A DNA stretch of 64,000 nt from Pseudomonas sp. 14P_8.1_Bac3 (GTDB lineage: Bacteria; Pseudomonadota; Gammaproteobacteria; Pseudomonadales; Pseudomonadaceae): positions 1 through 64,000 of the forward strand of contig NZ_JANLOD010000066.1 of the NCBI RefSeq assembly GCF_025466085.1. The letters are read 5' to 3'. Shown in pieces: positions 50,041 through 59,411 of this stretch. Each line of letters begins with the position of its first letter. Position 1 is the stretch's first letter. Under the pieces are notes generated by a model that saw only the letters and a program-made list of their open reading frames with translations, made no database searches and was not told the origin of the DNA. Both the position numbers and the translations under genes were made by a program.

Positions 50041-52596
50041 TCAAACAACCAGCCCCAGCACTTTCGCCCTCGCCACCGCCTGGGTCCTGCGCTCCACCCC
50101 CAACTTTCCGTTGATTCGCCGCGCATGGGTTTTCACCGTGTGCAGCGAAATGAACAGCTGATCGGCGATCTGCTGATTGGAATTACCCAACGCCACCAGC
50201 TCCAGAACTTCTATTTCCCGCTGGCTCAATCGGTTTTGCAGCGGGGGCGGCGCTTCGGCAGGTTGACCCGACCCGGTATGCCCGATGGCCTCCGGCAACC
50301 GGGGCTGGCGCAACTGAAGATCGCGCAATGTCTGTCGCAGATCGCAGCGCTCGATCAACGCCAGGCCTTCCTGCAACGACTCTCGGGCCATCGACGTGTC
50401 CCCCGACAGCCAGGCGACTTCGGCCAACGCCAGGTGCAATTGCGCTTGCAACCCCGACATCCCCCGCTGCCGCGCCCACTGCAGCAGGTCATCGAGTCGG
50501 TCCGACGGTGTGTGCGCCTGTCCCAGATACACCTCGGTCAGCACCAGCAGATATTCGAGGCTGGGGATCAGTTCAAGGGTCGCTGGCGGTGCCTGTCGTG
50601 CGCGGGGGCCTTGATAGTGACGCAACAATCGGGTCAGGGCTTCGTGAGCCAGTTCCGGACGCCCTTGCTGGAGCCAGAAATGGCTGCTGATGTGCAGCAG
50701 CACGCCACGGTAGACCGTGTCGGGAATCCGCCGCTGCTGCATCAACCGCTCGGCATCACGCAACAGCACAAACGCCTCGGCGTAATCCAGGCGATTGGCC
50801 GCCAGTTGCGCGAGGCCGAGAAAGCCGTAGAGCACGCGTTTGTCGTGGTTGCGCAGGCAGATTGGCAGGCCGCGCTGGAAATACGCAGCGGCCTTGGCAT
50901 CCTGGCCCTGAGACAGACTCAAGCGCCCACGCCGCAAGGCAATCCGTCCCAGTAGCGGTTCGGCCAGCGGTTGCTGCTGGACCAGCAGGTCATGCATGTT
51001 CGCCAACAGCAATTCGGCCCTGGCGCAGGCCCCGCGCTGCTCAAGCAACTGCGCATGATCGAGCTCCAGCAGCCCTTCGAACACCAACGAACTTTGCGCC
51101 CGCGCCAGGCACAGCGCCTCACGGTTGAGGGCCTGGGCAACGTCGAGTTTCCCCCTGAGCAGGGCTTGCTGAGTCAGGCCGGACAAGCACATCAGCCGAA
51201 TGCCCCAGAGCTCCGGTCCGAGCGATTCGAGTGCCGCCAGCAAGTGGATGCGCGAGGGCTCCATCCGTCCCTGCAAATGCAGGAGCCAGCCCTGCAGCGC
51301 CTGCCAACGCGCGACCAGTTGCCGTTGCTCGGGCGCCGACGGTTGCGGCGTGAAGCGCGATAAATGCTCGATGCATTCGTCCGCCTGCTCGAACCGTCCG
51401 GCAAACAGCAACGCCGCGGTGATCAGCCCCACCAGTTGCGGCGAACCCAGCATCAACGCTTCGCCTTGGCGCTCATGCAGGCGCAACAACAGCACTACGG
51501 TCTGCTCTTCGAACAGCTGTTCAAAACTGAAGTGCTGCAACAGGCTGACCGCGACTTCGAATTCTTCCGCCAGCAAGGCTTGTTCAAACGCGGCTTTCCA
51601 GTCGAGTTCGGCGGCGAACCACTGACAGGCGCGACGATGCCAGGACCGCCCTTCAGGCCATTGTTCTTCGCGCATCAACCGGCTGAGTGGGGCGAAAATC
51701 TGCAGCCAGTCGCTGGAATCCCGCCAGGGCTCGATAAAGCAACCCAGCGCCTGCAACGTGTTCAGGCATTGCGCGCCCTCACCGGCACCGAACAAGTGCT
51801 CGCATAGGCGCGCATTGAAACGCGGCAGATGGGCCAGCACGCGCCAGGCTTCGGCCTGCTCCGAAGTCAGCATGCCGAACAGTTCGTGCTCGAGGTAATC
51901 GTGCAGCGTGTCCGGTCGACCTTGCAGGTGCTCGTTGTGCGACCCGTCGCATTTTTGCAGCAGCGCAATCCGCACGCCCGCGCACCAGCCACCGTTCAGT
52001 TCGATAATCCGGTTGGCTCGTTTGGCCGCCTGCTCCGGTTCCAGGTGATGCAACAGCCGGGCGATTTCGGTTTGGGTGAAGGCCAGGCTTTCGCGCTCGC
52101 AGTCGTAGAGTTCATCGGCGAGCAACAGTCGTGGCCAATTGCACGGCGGACGGCGGCGCGCACTCAGCCACCAGGTGACCATCGGATTATTGATGGCCAG
52201 CAAGCGATCAAGCAGCTGATCCAGTTCCGGGTTGGGTGTGCGGCAGTAGTCATCCAGGCACAGCCAGGTCGGCGTTTGTAATAGGGCCAGGTACGCGAGC
52301 AATTCGGACTCGTCCGTCGCGGCCACGCCTAATGCGAGGGTCAGGCGCTGACAACATTCAGCTGCGCTGATCGACGCCCCGGCCAACGGCAGCCAACAGA
52401 TGTGGCACGATTGCGGCGCGCGCAGCAGGCATTCGACGAGCAATGCACTCTTGCCACTGCCGGCCGGCGCACAGAGCAGTTTCACCCGTGCGGTCGAGGC
52501 CAGTAACGGCTCGATCAACCGCTCGCGAGACAGGTGATGGGACGATAGACGGGGCAGGAATCCAGGACGGTCCGGACACGGCGTCATGGCAGTCAT
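50041..52596 (-). CDS. MalT-like LuxR-family ATPase regulator (LAL type)
   Basis: An 851-residue transcription activator. An N-terminal AAA/STAND ATPase domain has Walker A APAGSGKS (near 41-48) and a Walker B-like WLCLDDY; a long TPR-like helical region follows, then a C-terminal LuxR helix-turn-helix (LSQREIEVLELVALGNSNQQ). Proteins of this type switch on nearby genes upon ligand and ATP binding. It lies on the same strand just downstream of the DUF1302/DUF1329 pair but is separated from it by a strong terminator, so it likely has its own promoter and controls that pair. The ligand is unknown. Confidence 0.9.
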   Translation of the reverse strand: MTAMTPCPDRPGFLPRLSSHHLSRERLIEPLLASTARVKLLCAPAGSGKSALLVECLLRAPQSCHICWLPLAGASISAAECCQRLTLALGVAATDESELLAYLALLQTPTWLCLDDYCRTPNPELDQLLDRLLAINNPMVTWWLSARRRPPCNWPRLLLADELYDCERESLAFTQTEIARLLHHLEPEQAAKRANRIIELNGGWCAGVRIALLQKCDGSHNEHLQGRPDTLHDYLEHELFGMLTSEQAEAWRVLAHLPRFNARLCEHLFGAGEGAQCLNTLQALGCFIEPWRDSSDWLQIFAPLSRLMREEQWPEGRSWHRRACQWFAAELDWKAAFEQALLAEEFEVAVSLLQHFSFEQLFEEQTVVLLLRLHERQGEALMLGSPQLVGLITAALLFAGRFEQADECIEHLSRFTPQPSAPEQRQLVARWQALQGWLLHLQGRMEPSRIHLLAALESLGPELWGIRLMCLSGLTQQALLRGKLDVAQALNREALCLARAQSSLVFEGLLELDHAQLLEQRGACARAELLLANMHDLLVQQQPLAEPLLGRIALRRGRLSLSQGQDAKAAAYFQRGLPICLRNHDKRVLYGFLGLAQLAANRLDYAEAFVLLRDAERLMQQRRIPDTVYRGVLLHISSHFWLQQGRPELAHEALTRLLRHYQGPRARQAPPATLELIPSLEYLLVLTEVYLGQAHTPSDRLDDLLQWARQRGMSGLQAQLHLALAEVAWLSGDTSMARESLQEGLALIERCDLRQTLRDLQLRQPRLPEAIGHTGSGQPAEAPPPLQNRLSQREIEVLELVALGNSNQQIADQLFISLHTVKTHARRINGKLGVERRTQAVARAKVLGLVV

Positions 52597-52687
52597 AGGG
52601 GTGCGCCTTTTTATTGTTGTGGCGCCACCCTAGTCTTCTCCACACGGCTTGTTGAAGAAGTATTCAACACACTGATCGACCGTTATA

Positions 52688-52715
52688 AAAAAGGTGACCG
52701 CAAAGTCACCTTTTT
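52688..52715. terminator. Bidirectional terminator after the DUF1329 gene
   Basis: AAAAAGGTGAC / GTCACCTTTTT is a symmetrical hairpin with A and T runs on either side. It ends the DUF1302-DUF1329 transcript 22 bp past its stop. Confidence 0.92.
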
Positions 52716-52736
52716 CTGTAAAGCCCGTAGGAATGG

Positions 52737-54104
52737 TTACCTCACGCCTGTACTCCGCAGTGCTGCGGGCGTGTAGTCACCTGCTTTAGCATCAATTCCG
52801 AATTCGAAGCTGCGCTTCTCCTCGTTCTTCATGCCCAGGGCGATGTAGCGACCGGCGATCAGGTCATACAGCGCTTCAACCGTATAGGCCGGCACCTGGT
52901 GATCGTAATAGAACTGAGCGTGCCCTTCGGCCACGCGCCAGAGTTGCCCGCGACCGTCGTAGTGATCGGCCAGCGCCACTTGCCAGGTGTCTTCGTCGAT
53001 GTACATGTGACGCTTGGCGTACACGTGCCGCTCGTTGGGCTTGACCGTCGCCACCACCTCCCAGACCCGGTGCAGCTCATAGCGGGTCAGGTCCTGATTG
53101 ATGTGCCCGGCCTTGATCACGTCGGTGTACTTGAGATTCGGCGAGTCGAGCCTGTAGCTGTTGTAAGGGATGTACATCTCCTTCTTGCCGATCAGCTTCC
53201 AGTCGTAGCGATCCGGCGCGCCGGAAAACATGTCGAAATTGTCGGTGGTGCGCAGGCCGTCGGACGATGTACCGACGCCGTCATACGCCACTTGCGGCGC
53301 ACGCCGCACGCGTCGCTGGCCGGCGTTGTAGATCCAGGCCTTGCGCGGTTCCTTGACCTGATCGAGGGTCTCATGCACCAGCAGCACGTTGCCCGCCAGG
53401 CGCGCCGGTGCGGTCACTTCCTGCTTGAAATAGTTGAGCACGTTGTCGTCGCTGCCGGGCTTCAGATCTCCCAGCAGGTACGGCACCGCTACTTCATCCT
53501 TGAAGCGGATCACGGTGAAATCGCCGTTCGACTGCGGCGTCGCCTGGGTAACGGTGCGGCGCAGGTTGCCGCCGTGATAACGGGTAACGTGGTTCCAGAT
53601 CACCTCGACGCCGTTCTTCGGAATCGGGAAGGCGTAGTAGCGATTGCCGGTGAAATTGGCCAGGCCGTTGCCGTCGTTGATCGGCGTCACGTTGAGCGCG
53701 CTGCGCTTGGCCGACTCGTAGATTTCCGGCGGCAAGGCCACGGTGCGATGGGTCGGATAGACCGGGATTTTGTAGGTCTGCGGGTAGCGCTTGAACATGG
53801 CGATCTGGCCGTCGGACAGCTTGTCCTTGTACTGGTCGACGTTGGCCGCGGTGATGGTGAACAGCGGTTTTTCATTGGCAAACGGATCGGCGAGGAAACC
53901 CTTGCTGTCCACCGCGCCGGCGTTTTTCGGCAGGCCGCCGGTCCAGGCCGGAATCGAGCCATCGGCGTTGCCGGCCTTCTCGGCGCCCACCGGTGTCAGG
54001 CTGGTGCCGAGTGTGTTCGCTTCTTCCGGCGACACCGCGGCCATCACGTTGGCGGCCAACAGACTCAGGGCCAGAACGCCGCATTGCAGAATCATCTTGC
54101 GCAT
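52737..54104 (-). CDS. DUF1329 exported protein
   Basis: A periplasmic/outer-membrane-associated protein of about 455 residues with a signal peptide (MRKMILQCGVLALSLLAANV, cleaved near MAAVS). DUF1329 resembles LolA/LolB-like lipid-binding folds at a distance. The start at 54104 is preferred over 54113 because GAAGGA lies 8 bases upstream of it. It is always paired with DUF1302, here 23 bp downstream of that gene. Such pairs often occur with lipid, sterol or polyester degradation genes. The function in this strain is unknown. Confidence 0.9.
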   Translation of the reverse strand: MRKMILQCGVLALSLLAANVMAAVSPEEANTLGTSLTPVGAEKAGNADGSIPAWTGGLPKNAGAVDSKGFLADPFANEKPLFTITAANVDQYKDKLSDGQIAMFKRYPQTYKIPVYPTHRTVALPPEIYESAKRSALNVTPINDGNGLANFTGNRYYAFPIPKNGVEVIWNHVTRYHGGNLRRTVTQATPQSNGDFTVIRFKDEVAVPYLLGDLKPGSDDNVLNYFKQEVTAPARLAGNVLLVHETLDQVKEPRKAWIYNAGQRRVRRAPQVAYDGVGTSSDGLRTTDNFDMFSGAPDRYDWKLIGKKEMYIPYNSYRLDSPNLKYTDVIKAGHINQDLTRYELHRVWEVVATVKPNERHVYAKRHMYIDEDTWQVALADHYDGRGQLWRVAEGHAQFYYDHQVPAYTVEALYDLIAGRYIALGMKNEEKRSFEFGIDAKAGDYTPAALRSTGVR

Positions 54105-54127
54105 GGAAATCATCCTTCTCAGCCAGA

Positions 54128-55921
54128 TCAGAAGTTCACGCCAAAGCTCAGCGCCAGGAAGTCGCGATCCTTCAGGGTGTTGTAGTCACCGCCGAAGAAA
54201 TCGGTGTAACTGAGGCTCGCGGTGTAGGTGTTGCGGTAGTCGGCATCGACGCCGACGCTGATCGCCTTGGCGCCTTCGTTGAACAGGCCATTGGGGCCGT
54301 AACCGGCGACGTCGTGGGACCACGACAGGTTGGGTTTGAAGTTGATCCCGGCGATGACGTTGTTGTAATCGAGGATCGCCCGGGCGCGATAACCCCAGGA
54401 GGTCGAGGTGACGAACCCGTCGGTGTCACCGCCGAAACCATATTGGCCGTACACCGAATCGCGGCCGTAACGCAGCTTGCTCTTGTCTTCCAGCCCGCCG
54501 ACATGCACCACCGCGGCTTCGCCCACCAGGGTCAGGCGGTCCGCGCCGGCGATCTGGTCGATGAAGTGCGTGAGCGTGCTCTGGACCTGCGTCACTTCCT
54601 TGCGGCGATAGCCTTTGTTGTCAGCGCCGGGACGGGTGGCGATCGGCGACAGCGTGCCGCCGGCAATCGGGTTGAGCATGGCCAGGGTCAGGTCGGTGCT
54701 GTTGATTTGCACCGGCAGGTTGGGCCGGTAGCTGATCTCGCCGGTCCATGCGGTGCCGGTGGGCAAGGTGGTGGAGAAACTCGCGCCGTAGAGGCGGATG
54801 TCTTCCGGGTATTCGAGGTAATACTGGCCGCGACCGAGCATCACGCTTTGAGCCAGACCAGAACCGCTGCCGGGGGCGATGGCGTTGGCCGCCGCGACGA
54901 TGCCAGGAATTCGCGCCAGTGTCCCCGGTCCGGCAGTGGTGGTGCCGACGTTCGGCGTACGGCTGTGGTAGTTCATGAAGTACAGGCCGTATTCGGTGTC
55001 GTCGCCCAACCAGCGCAGTGCCGTGCCCCATTGCCCGGAATCACGGGCATCGCGATCGCCGCCACGGGGCACGATCACGCCCTCCCGGCCGACCTGAAAG
55101 CCCTGCCCGAACGCCGCGGCGATCGGTTGCAACGGTGCGATCGCCGGGCTGGCGACGGTGTATCCGGTGGTGCAACCGTCCGCCGCCACGTCACCGCCAA
55201 AGAAGGTGCCGCAGTTGTCGAGGACGGTCTGGTCCCACTCCAACTGATAGAAGCCCTCGACGGTGAGCTTGTCGGTCAGGCCCTGCGAAGCGAACAACAT
55301 GTTCACCGGAATCAGGCCTTCCTTGATCTCCGCGCCGGGGCGGCGGAACGCGGAAACGTCGATCGGGTTGATGCTGTTGATCGAGTTGCCGATGAAGGTA
55401 CTTTCACCCCAACTGACCACCTGCTTGCCGGCGCGCACCGTGCCCGGCAATTCGCCAATGGAATAGTTGTGATAGACGAAGGCATCGAGAATCTCCGCAC
55501 CGGCGGACTTCGAGCCCTCTTTGCGGTTGTGGTCGCTGATGGGTTTGAACGCGCGGTCTTCGTCCTTCAATTCGAAGTCGTACCAATACTTGCCACGCAC
55601 GAACACCCCGGTGTCGCCGTATTTCAGCTCCAGGTCATGAATGCCCTTGAAGATCTTGGAGAAGGTTTCGCCTTTCTTGAAATTGAGTCTTCCGTCATCA
55701 CCGGTGGACGCCTGCCCCGTCCCACCGTTGACTATGCCCACCAGCGAACGGTCGGCATCGCGCATGCCCCAGCTCGCGCCGACCGACAGCGAGGAGTCGA
55801 ACGTCCCTTCGATTTCCCCAATGTTGAATGAAACGGCCTGCGCCTGGGCGCAGCACCCCAAGGCAACCGCAGTGGCCAGCGCCTGCGGCGTGAAGATGGC
55901 GCGCATTGTTGTTTTTGTCAT
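54128..55921 (-). CDS. DUF1302 outer-membrane protein
   Basis: A 597-residue protein with a signal peptide (about 1-28, ending AQAVSF) and a beta-rich body ending LALSFGVNF with terminal Phe, consistent with a large outer-membrane barrel. The start at 55921 (MTKTTMRAI) has GGGGAAG 5 bases upstream; 23 further upstream codons are not needed. Together with DUF1329 it may move hydrophobic substrates across the envelope. It is the first gene of a two-gene operon near the LuxR-type regulator. Confidence 0.9.
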   Translation of the reverse strand: MTKTTMRAIFTPQALATAVALGCCAQAQAVSFNIGEIEGTFDSSLSVGASWGMRDADRSLVGIVNGGTGQASTGDDGRLNFKKGETFSKIFKGIHDLELKYGDTGVFVRGKYWYDFELKDEDRAFKPISDHNRKEGSKSAGAEILDAFVYHNYSIGELPGTVRAGKQVVSWGESTFIGNSINSINPIDVSAFRRPGAEIKEGLIPVNMLFASQGLTDKLTVEGFYQLEWDQTVLDNCGTFFGGDVAADGCTTGYTVASPAIAPLQPIAAAFGQGFQVGREGVIVPRGGDRDARDSGQWGTALRWLGDDTEYGLYFMNYHSRTPNVGTTTAGPGTLARIPGIVAAANAIAPGSGSGLAQSVMLGRGQYYLEYPEDIRLYGASFSTTLPTGTAWTGEISYRPNLPVQINSTDLTLAMLNPIAGGTLSPIATRPGADNKGYRRKEVTQVQSTLTHFIDQIAGADRLTLVGEAAVVHVGGLEDKSKLRYGRDSVYGQYGFGGDTDGFVTSTSWGYRARAILDYNNVIAGINFKPNLSWSHDVAGYGPNGLFNEGAKAISVGVDADYRNTYTASLSYTDFFGGDYNTLKDRDFLALSFGVNF

Positions 55922-56509
55922 GCGTCTTCCCCGGTGAGTGACAGAAGGCCACACCCTACTGCCGCCAGTGCGGGGCGATAAGCGCACCAAGGAGGTATTC
56001 GTTGTGTCGCTCTAAAGGATGAATGGCCTTGCGCAACGGGGGGATGCGCGGGATATGAACGGTCTGGATGACGCGCTATCAGCGAATCGCATGAGGTGAA
56101 GTTGGCGTTTTGGGGGCGTGGGACTGTTGCCGAGACTGCAACACTGCATGTCTGGAATCGCTATTTTTCCTTTGGGCTCAAGCGCTTATTCTTGCCTGGC
56201 GGTCGCGGTGAAGCCTCTGCCGCATGATCAGTCCTCGCCATTGGCGAACGTTTTCAGATGAATCGAACGCTTCGACTCATCTCCCCGTGTTCACTGACGT
56301 TGATTTGTAGCTCCTTGATCCAACGTCTTACTTTGGCCGCTGCGCTTGCAGCGGCCTTTTTTATGGGCGACGTTTTTCACGCCTACAGCACTCTCGGAAA
56401 GTGACTACTCCAACCTGTAAACATGAGAAGTGCCGAATGATCAAAGCTCACAGAGGTCCACGTTCATTTGCGTGCGCCTACTTGAACTTATTTATCACGA
56501 GCACTTTTT
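55922..56509. other. Intergenic region with an orphan structured segment
   Basis: 588 bases between the divergent DUF1302 and amidase genes. No coding frame is convincing. At 56258-56282 an imperfect hairpin (GATGAaTCGAA / TTCGAcTCATC) occurs, and at 56335-56362 a strong terminator not attached to any gene. This suggests a small RNA on the + strand between about 56200 and 56362. No promoter match is clear. The final 110 bases are AT-rich and probably carry the amidase promoter. Confidence 0.45.
56335..56362 (+). terminator. Orphan rho-independent terminator
   Basis: A perfect 9-bp stem GGCCGCTGC / GCAGCGGCC with loop GCTT is followed by six T. No plus-strand gene lies upstream of it for many kilobases. 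Confidence 0.88.
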
Positions 56510-57277
56510 ATGAAACCCATTATTTACAACAAGTACCGCTCTATAAAAGGCTTCAACGGCCGGATTCGCTTTCTGACGTTTCACTACACAGCCGCCGACT
56601 TCTCCAGCTCGATCAGCACACTGACAGGACCGAACGTCAGTGCCCACTACCTGGTCCCCGACATTACCGATCAGACTTACCTGGATGCAGGTTTTACAGA
56701 GCAGGAAATATTTAACCTGGTCGATGAGAACAATCGCGCATGGCACGCCGGCGTCAGTAGCTGGGCCAATCGCAGCCAATTGAACGACACCTCCATCGGT
56801 ATAGAAATCGTCAACCTGGCGACGTTCAAAGACAGCGTGTTCGCGTTTCCGCCCTATCACCCGGCGCAGATTACGGCGATTGAAGGATTGGCGCGGAATA
56901 TCCTGAAACGCTATCCGGATATCACGCCTACGCGTGTGCTGGGCCATTCCGATATTGCACCCGGCCGCAAGAGTGATCCGGGGCCGCAGTTTCCCTGGCA
57001 TGCGCTTTATTTGAAAGGTATCGGCGCCTGGTATGACGAAGCCACCCGGAATACCTTCCTCGAACGCTATACCGAAACAGCCATTCCGGCCCGAAGCGAA
57101 CTGCTGAAATTATTCAAGACCTATGGGTATGACGTCTCCGGCGCAGGAACCGAACAAGGCTTCACCCAACTGGTTCGGGCCTTCCAGTTACACTTTCGTC
57201 CGGAGAATTACGACGGGATCATGGACGCGCAAACAGCGGCGAATCTGGCGGCGCTGGTGAGCAAGTACTTCCCCTGA
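56510..57277 (+). CDS. N-acetylmuramoyl-L-alanine amidase (AmpDh2/AmpDh3-like)
   Basis: A 255-residue zinc amidase that cuts between MurNAc and the peptide in peptidoglycan. The Ami_2 domain supplies H25, E99, H146 and D156 (LGHSDIAPGRKSDPGP), and a C-terminal peptidoglycan-binding domain follows (about 190-253). No signal peptide is visible. In P. aeruginosa the AmpDh3 protein of this size is delivered by a type VI system with an adjacent immunity gene, but no immunity-like gene is seen here. The upstream ribosome site is weak. Enzyme class is secure; location uncertain. Confidence 0.92.
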   Translation: MKPIIYNKYRSIKGFNGRIRFLTFHYTAADFSSSISTLTGPNVSAHYLVPDITDQTYLDAGFTEQEIFNLVDENNRAWHAGVSSWANRSQLNDTSIGIEIVNLATFKDSVFAFPPYHPAQITAIEGLARNILKRYPDITPTRVLGHSDIAPGRKSDPGPQFPWHALYLKGIGAWYDEATRNTFLERYTETAIPARSELLKLFKTYGYDVSGAGTEQGFTQLVRAFQLHFRPENYDGIMDAQTAANLAALVSKYFP

Positions 57278-57301
57278 ACAGGGTATGAAGATCAACACCA
57301 G

Positions 57302-57324
57302 CAAGGCCATCGACGATGGCCTTG
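57302..57324. terminator. Hairpin between convergent genes
   Basis: CAAGGCCATC / GATGGCCTTG is a perfect 10-bp stem with a 3-base loop, located between the amidase stop and the convergent SDR stop. The T tract is weak on both strands. Confidence 0.6.
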
Positions 57325-57333
57325 TTCACGCCG

Positions 57334-58245
57334 TTAAAGCGAATACTTCTGCAAGTTCCCCATCATTTCCCTCAGGGCTTCGATGTTGTCCTTCGGATGT
57401 GCCGCCCTTTCGAAATCACAAATCTGCTGCCAGTGCGCCGCCACGTCTTCCGGCGAGAAACCAACCCGCGGATCGAACCCGGCGCCGAGGCTGCGCTCCC
57501 AGCGCACCTTGCCCATCCAGCCGCCGCCGACTTCGAACAGACCGGAGGTTTCCTGACAGGTTTCGCTGGCGAGGTACACCACCAGCGGGCTGACCAGCTC
57601 CGGCTTGAGTTGCTCGAACACTTGCGGCGGGATCAGGCCTTCGGTCATGCGCGTGCCGCCGGTGGGGGCGATGGCGTTGACCAGGATGTTGTTCTTGCGA
57701 CCTTCGATGGCCAGCGTGCGGGTCAGGCCGTAGAGGCCGAGTTTGGCCATGCCGTAGTTGGATTGGCCGAAGTTGCCGTAGATGCCGGACGTGGACGCCG
57801 TGAAAATCACCCGGCCGTAGTTTTGCTCGCGCAGGTGCGGCCAGGCGGCCCGGGTGACTTTGTAGGCACCTTCGACGTGAACGCGGTAAACCAGGTCCCA
57901 ATCGGCATCTTCCATTTTGTGGAAGGTCTTGTCCCGCAGGATCCCGGCATTGTTGACTACCACGTCGACGCGGCCAAACACGTCGAGGGCGTTCTGGACG
58001 ATTTTGTCGCCGTCGGTGACGGAGTCGTGGTTGGCCTCGGCGATGCCGCCAGCGTCACGGATTTCCGCTACGACCCGGTCGGCGGCAGACGCGTTGGCGC
58101 CTTCGCCTTGGGTCGAGCCGCCGAGATCGTTGACCAGCACCCTGGCGCCCTGTTTCGCGAACAGCAGCGCATGGGCGCGCCCGAGGCCGCCGCCGGCCCC
58201 CGTAATGATCACGACTTTATCTTCGAAGCGCACAGACTCATTCAT
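57334..58245 (-). CDS. Short-chain dehydrogenase, hydroxyacyl-CoA dehydrogenase (MFE-2) type
   Basis: A 303-residue SDR with cofactor motif TGAGGGLGRAHAL, NNAG, the catalytic Ser in TASTSG and YGMAK. The C-terminal extension (DPRVGFSPEDVAAHW) is like that of the D-3-hydroxyacyl-CoA dehydrogenase part of multifunctional enzyme type 2, so a 3-hydroxyacyl-CoA or steroid-like substrate is likely. The start at 58245 (MNESVRFED) has GGAG 8 bases upstream; 49 upstream open codons lie in a repeat-bearing gap. Confidence 0.88.
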   Translation of the reverse strand: MNESVRFEDKVVIITGAGGGLGRAHALLFAKQGARVLVNDLGGSTQGEGANASAADRVVAEIRDAGGIAEANHDSVTDGDKIVQNALDVFGRVDVVVNNAGILRDKTFHKMEDADWDLVYRVHVEGAYKVTRAAWPHLREQNYGRVIFTASTSGIYGNFGQSNYGMAKLGLYGLTRTLAIEGRKNNILVNAIAPTGGTRMTEGLIPPQVFEQLKPELVSPLVVYLASETCQETSGLFEVGGGWMGKVRWERSLGAGFDPRVGFSPEDVAAHWQQICDFERAAHPKDNIEALREMMGNLQKYSL

Positions 58246-58380
58246 TGGGAGGACTCCAGCAGGCCAAGGACAATGCGTCCGAGTGTCAGGCACGCCGCTG
58301 CGGGTCACAATGAATACGGGAAGGCTGAATGGTGCGCGATAAGGTAGCGGGATGATACGGACGTCAACCGAGTCACCGCC

Positions 58381-58470
58381 GATCGCCAGCAAGCTGGCGC
58401 CTAAACGATTGGGGCAACCTCGAACTACCAGACATCACAAAAACGGTAGGCGCTGGCTTGCCGGCGATGG
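58381..58470. repeat. REP pair, GCCAGC/GCTGGC subtype
   Basis: GATCGCCAGCAAGCTGGCGC and the inverted GGCGCTGGCTTGCCGGCGAT lie 46 bases apart. This is the same subtype as the element inside algK. Confidence 0.82.
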
Positions 58471-58508
58471 CGTCCCCGCAGGACGAATGACCGGCAAGGC
58501 TTCGGCCG

Positions 58509-59411
58509 TTACGAGCAGGCCACTTTGAGCGGTGCGCAGACCAGCTGGTCGCGAAAGGCCAGGTAGTGTTTGAGCACCAGCGCCGGGGCCTCGGTTTGTG
58601 GGTAGTGACCAACACCAGGCAACAGCACCGTATCCGGGTTCGGGATCAACTCTCGATAGCGCTGGACCATGTGCGCGCCGGAGATCGGATCGACCTCGCC
58701 ATCAATCACCCGCAGCGGCACCTCGCCGCGCTGCATTGCACTGACCCAGCGTTCGCGCTGGACCCGCCGTTCGGGAATGTAGGCAATCAGTTTATGCATG
58801 ATCCGAGGTCCGTGATTACTGTCCACCAGGCTCCAGAAATCATCCATTTCACTCTCGGTCGGTCGACTCTGCGGACCGAAAATCTGCCGGAAACTCTTCA
58901 CCAGCGCATCCCGTGAAAAGGCTCGGCCGATCATCCAGCCCAACGGGCTGAGCAATAGTTTCTGCATCAACACCGGACGATGGGTTTCCGGGAACAGGCC
59001 GCCATTGAGGAACACGCAACTGGCGAGATTGATCTGGGCATCGTAATGCCGGGCCAGCAGTTCCTGGGCCACGCTGTCGCCATAATCGTGGGCGAGCACA
59101 TGAACCGGCTGTTGAATATTCAGATGCGCGAGCAATGCCTGTTGCAGATCGGCTTGCTCCAACAGGCTGTATTCGTGGTTCATCGGTTTGGCGGAATCAC
59201 CGAAGCCGAGCATGTCGCAGGCGATCAATCGATAGCGCTGGGCCAGCGGCTGCCACAGGTAATGCCAGTCCCAGCTGGCGGTCGGAAAACCGTGGATGAG
59301 CAACAGCGGCTCACCCTGCCCCGCCGTCCAGTAACGGATGGTATGGCCACGGAAGATGAACGTCTGGGCGCGCTTGCGCCACACACACAGCGGGATTTCG
59401 GCGAGAGGCAT
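58509..59411 (-). CDS. Alpha/beta hydrolase with Asp nucleophile (epoxide hydrolase/dehalogenase type)
   Basis: A 300-residue alpha/beta hydrolase. The oxyanion motif is HGFPT (40-44). The nucleophile elbow AHDYGD places Asp109 where esterases carry Ser. The acid lies in DGEVDP and the base His in GVGHYPQ. An Asp nucleophile indicates epoxide hydrolase or haloalkane-dehalogenase chemistry rather than esterase activity. The ATG overlaps the stop of the class II aldolase gene (TGATG), implying a linked two-step pathway. Confidence 0.88.
   Translation of the reverse strand: MPLAEIPLCVWRKRAQTFIFRGHTIRYWTAGQGEPLLLIHGFPTASWDWHYLWQPLAQRYRLIACDMLGFGDSAKPMNHEYSLLEQADLQQALLAHLNIQQPVHVLAHDYGDSVAQELLARHYDAQINLASCVFLNGGLFPETHRPVLMQKLLLSPLGWMIGRAFSRDALVKSFRQIFGPQSRPTESEMDDFWSLVDSNHGPRIMHKLIAYIPERRVQRERWVSAMQRGEVPLRVIDGEVDPISGAHMVQRYRELIPNPDTVLLPGVGHYPQTEAPALVLKHYLAFRDQLVCAPLKVACS

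Noticed and set aside
56401..56715. 104-codon + strand frame before and over the amidase
   Set aside because: It overlaps the amidase in another frame and has no similarity or ribosome site; not a credible immunity gene.
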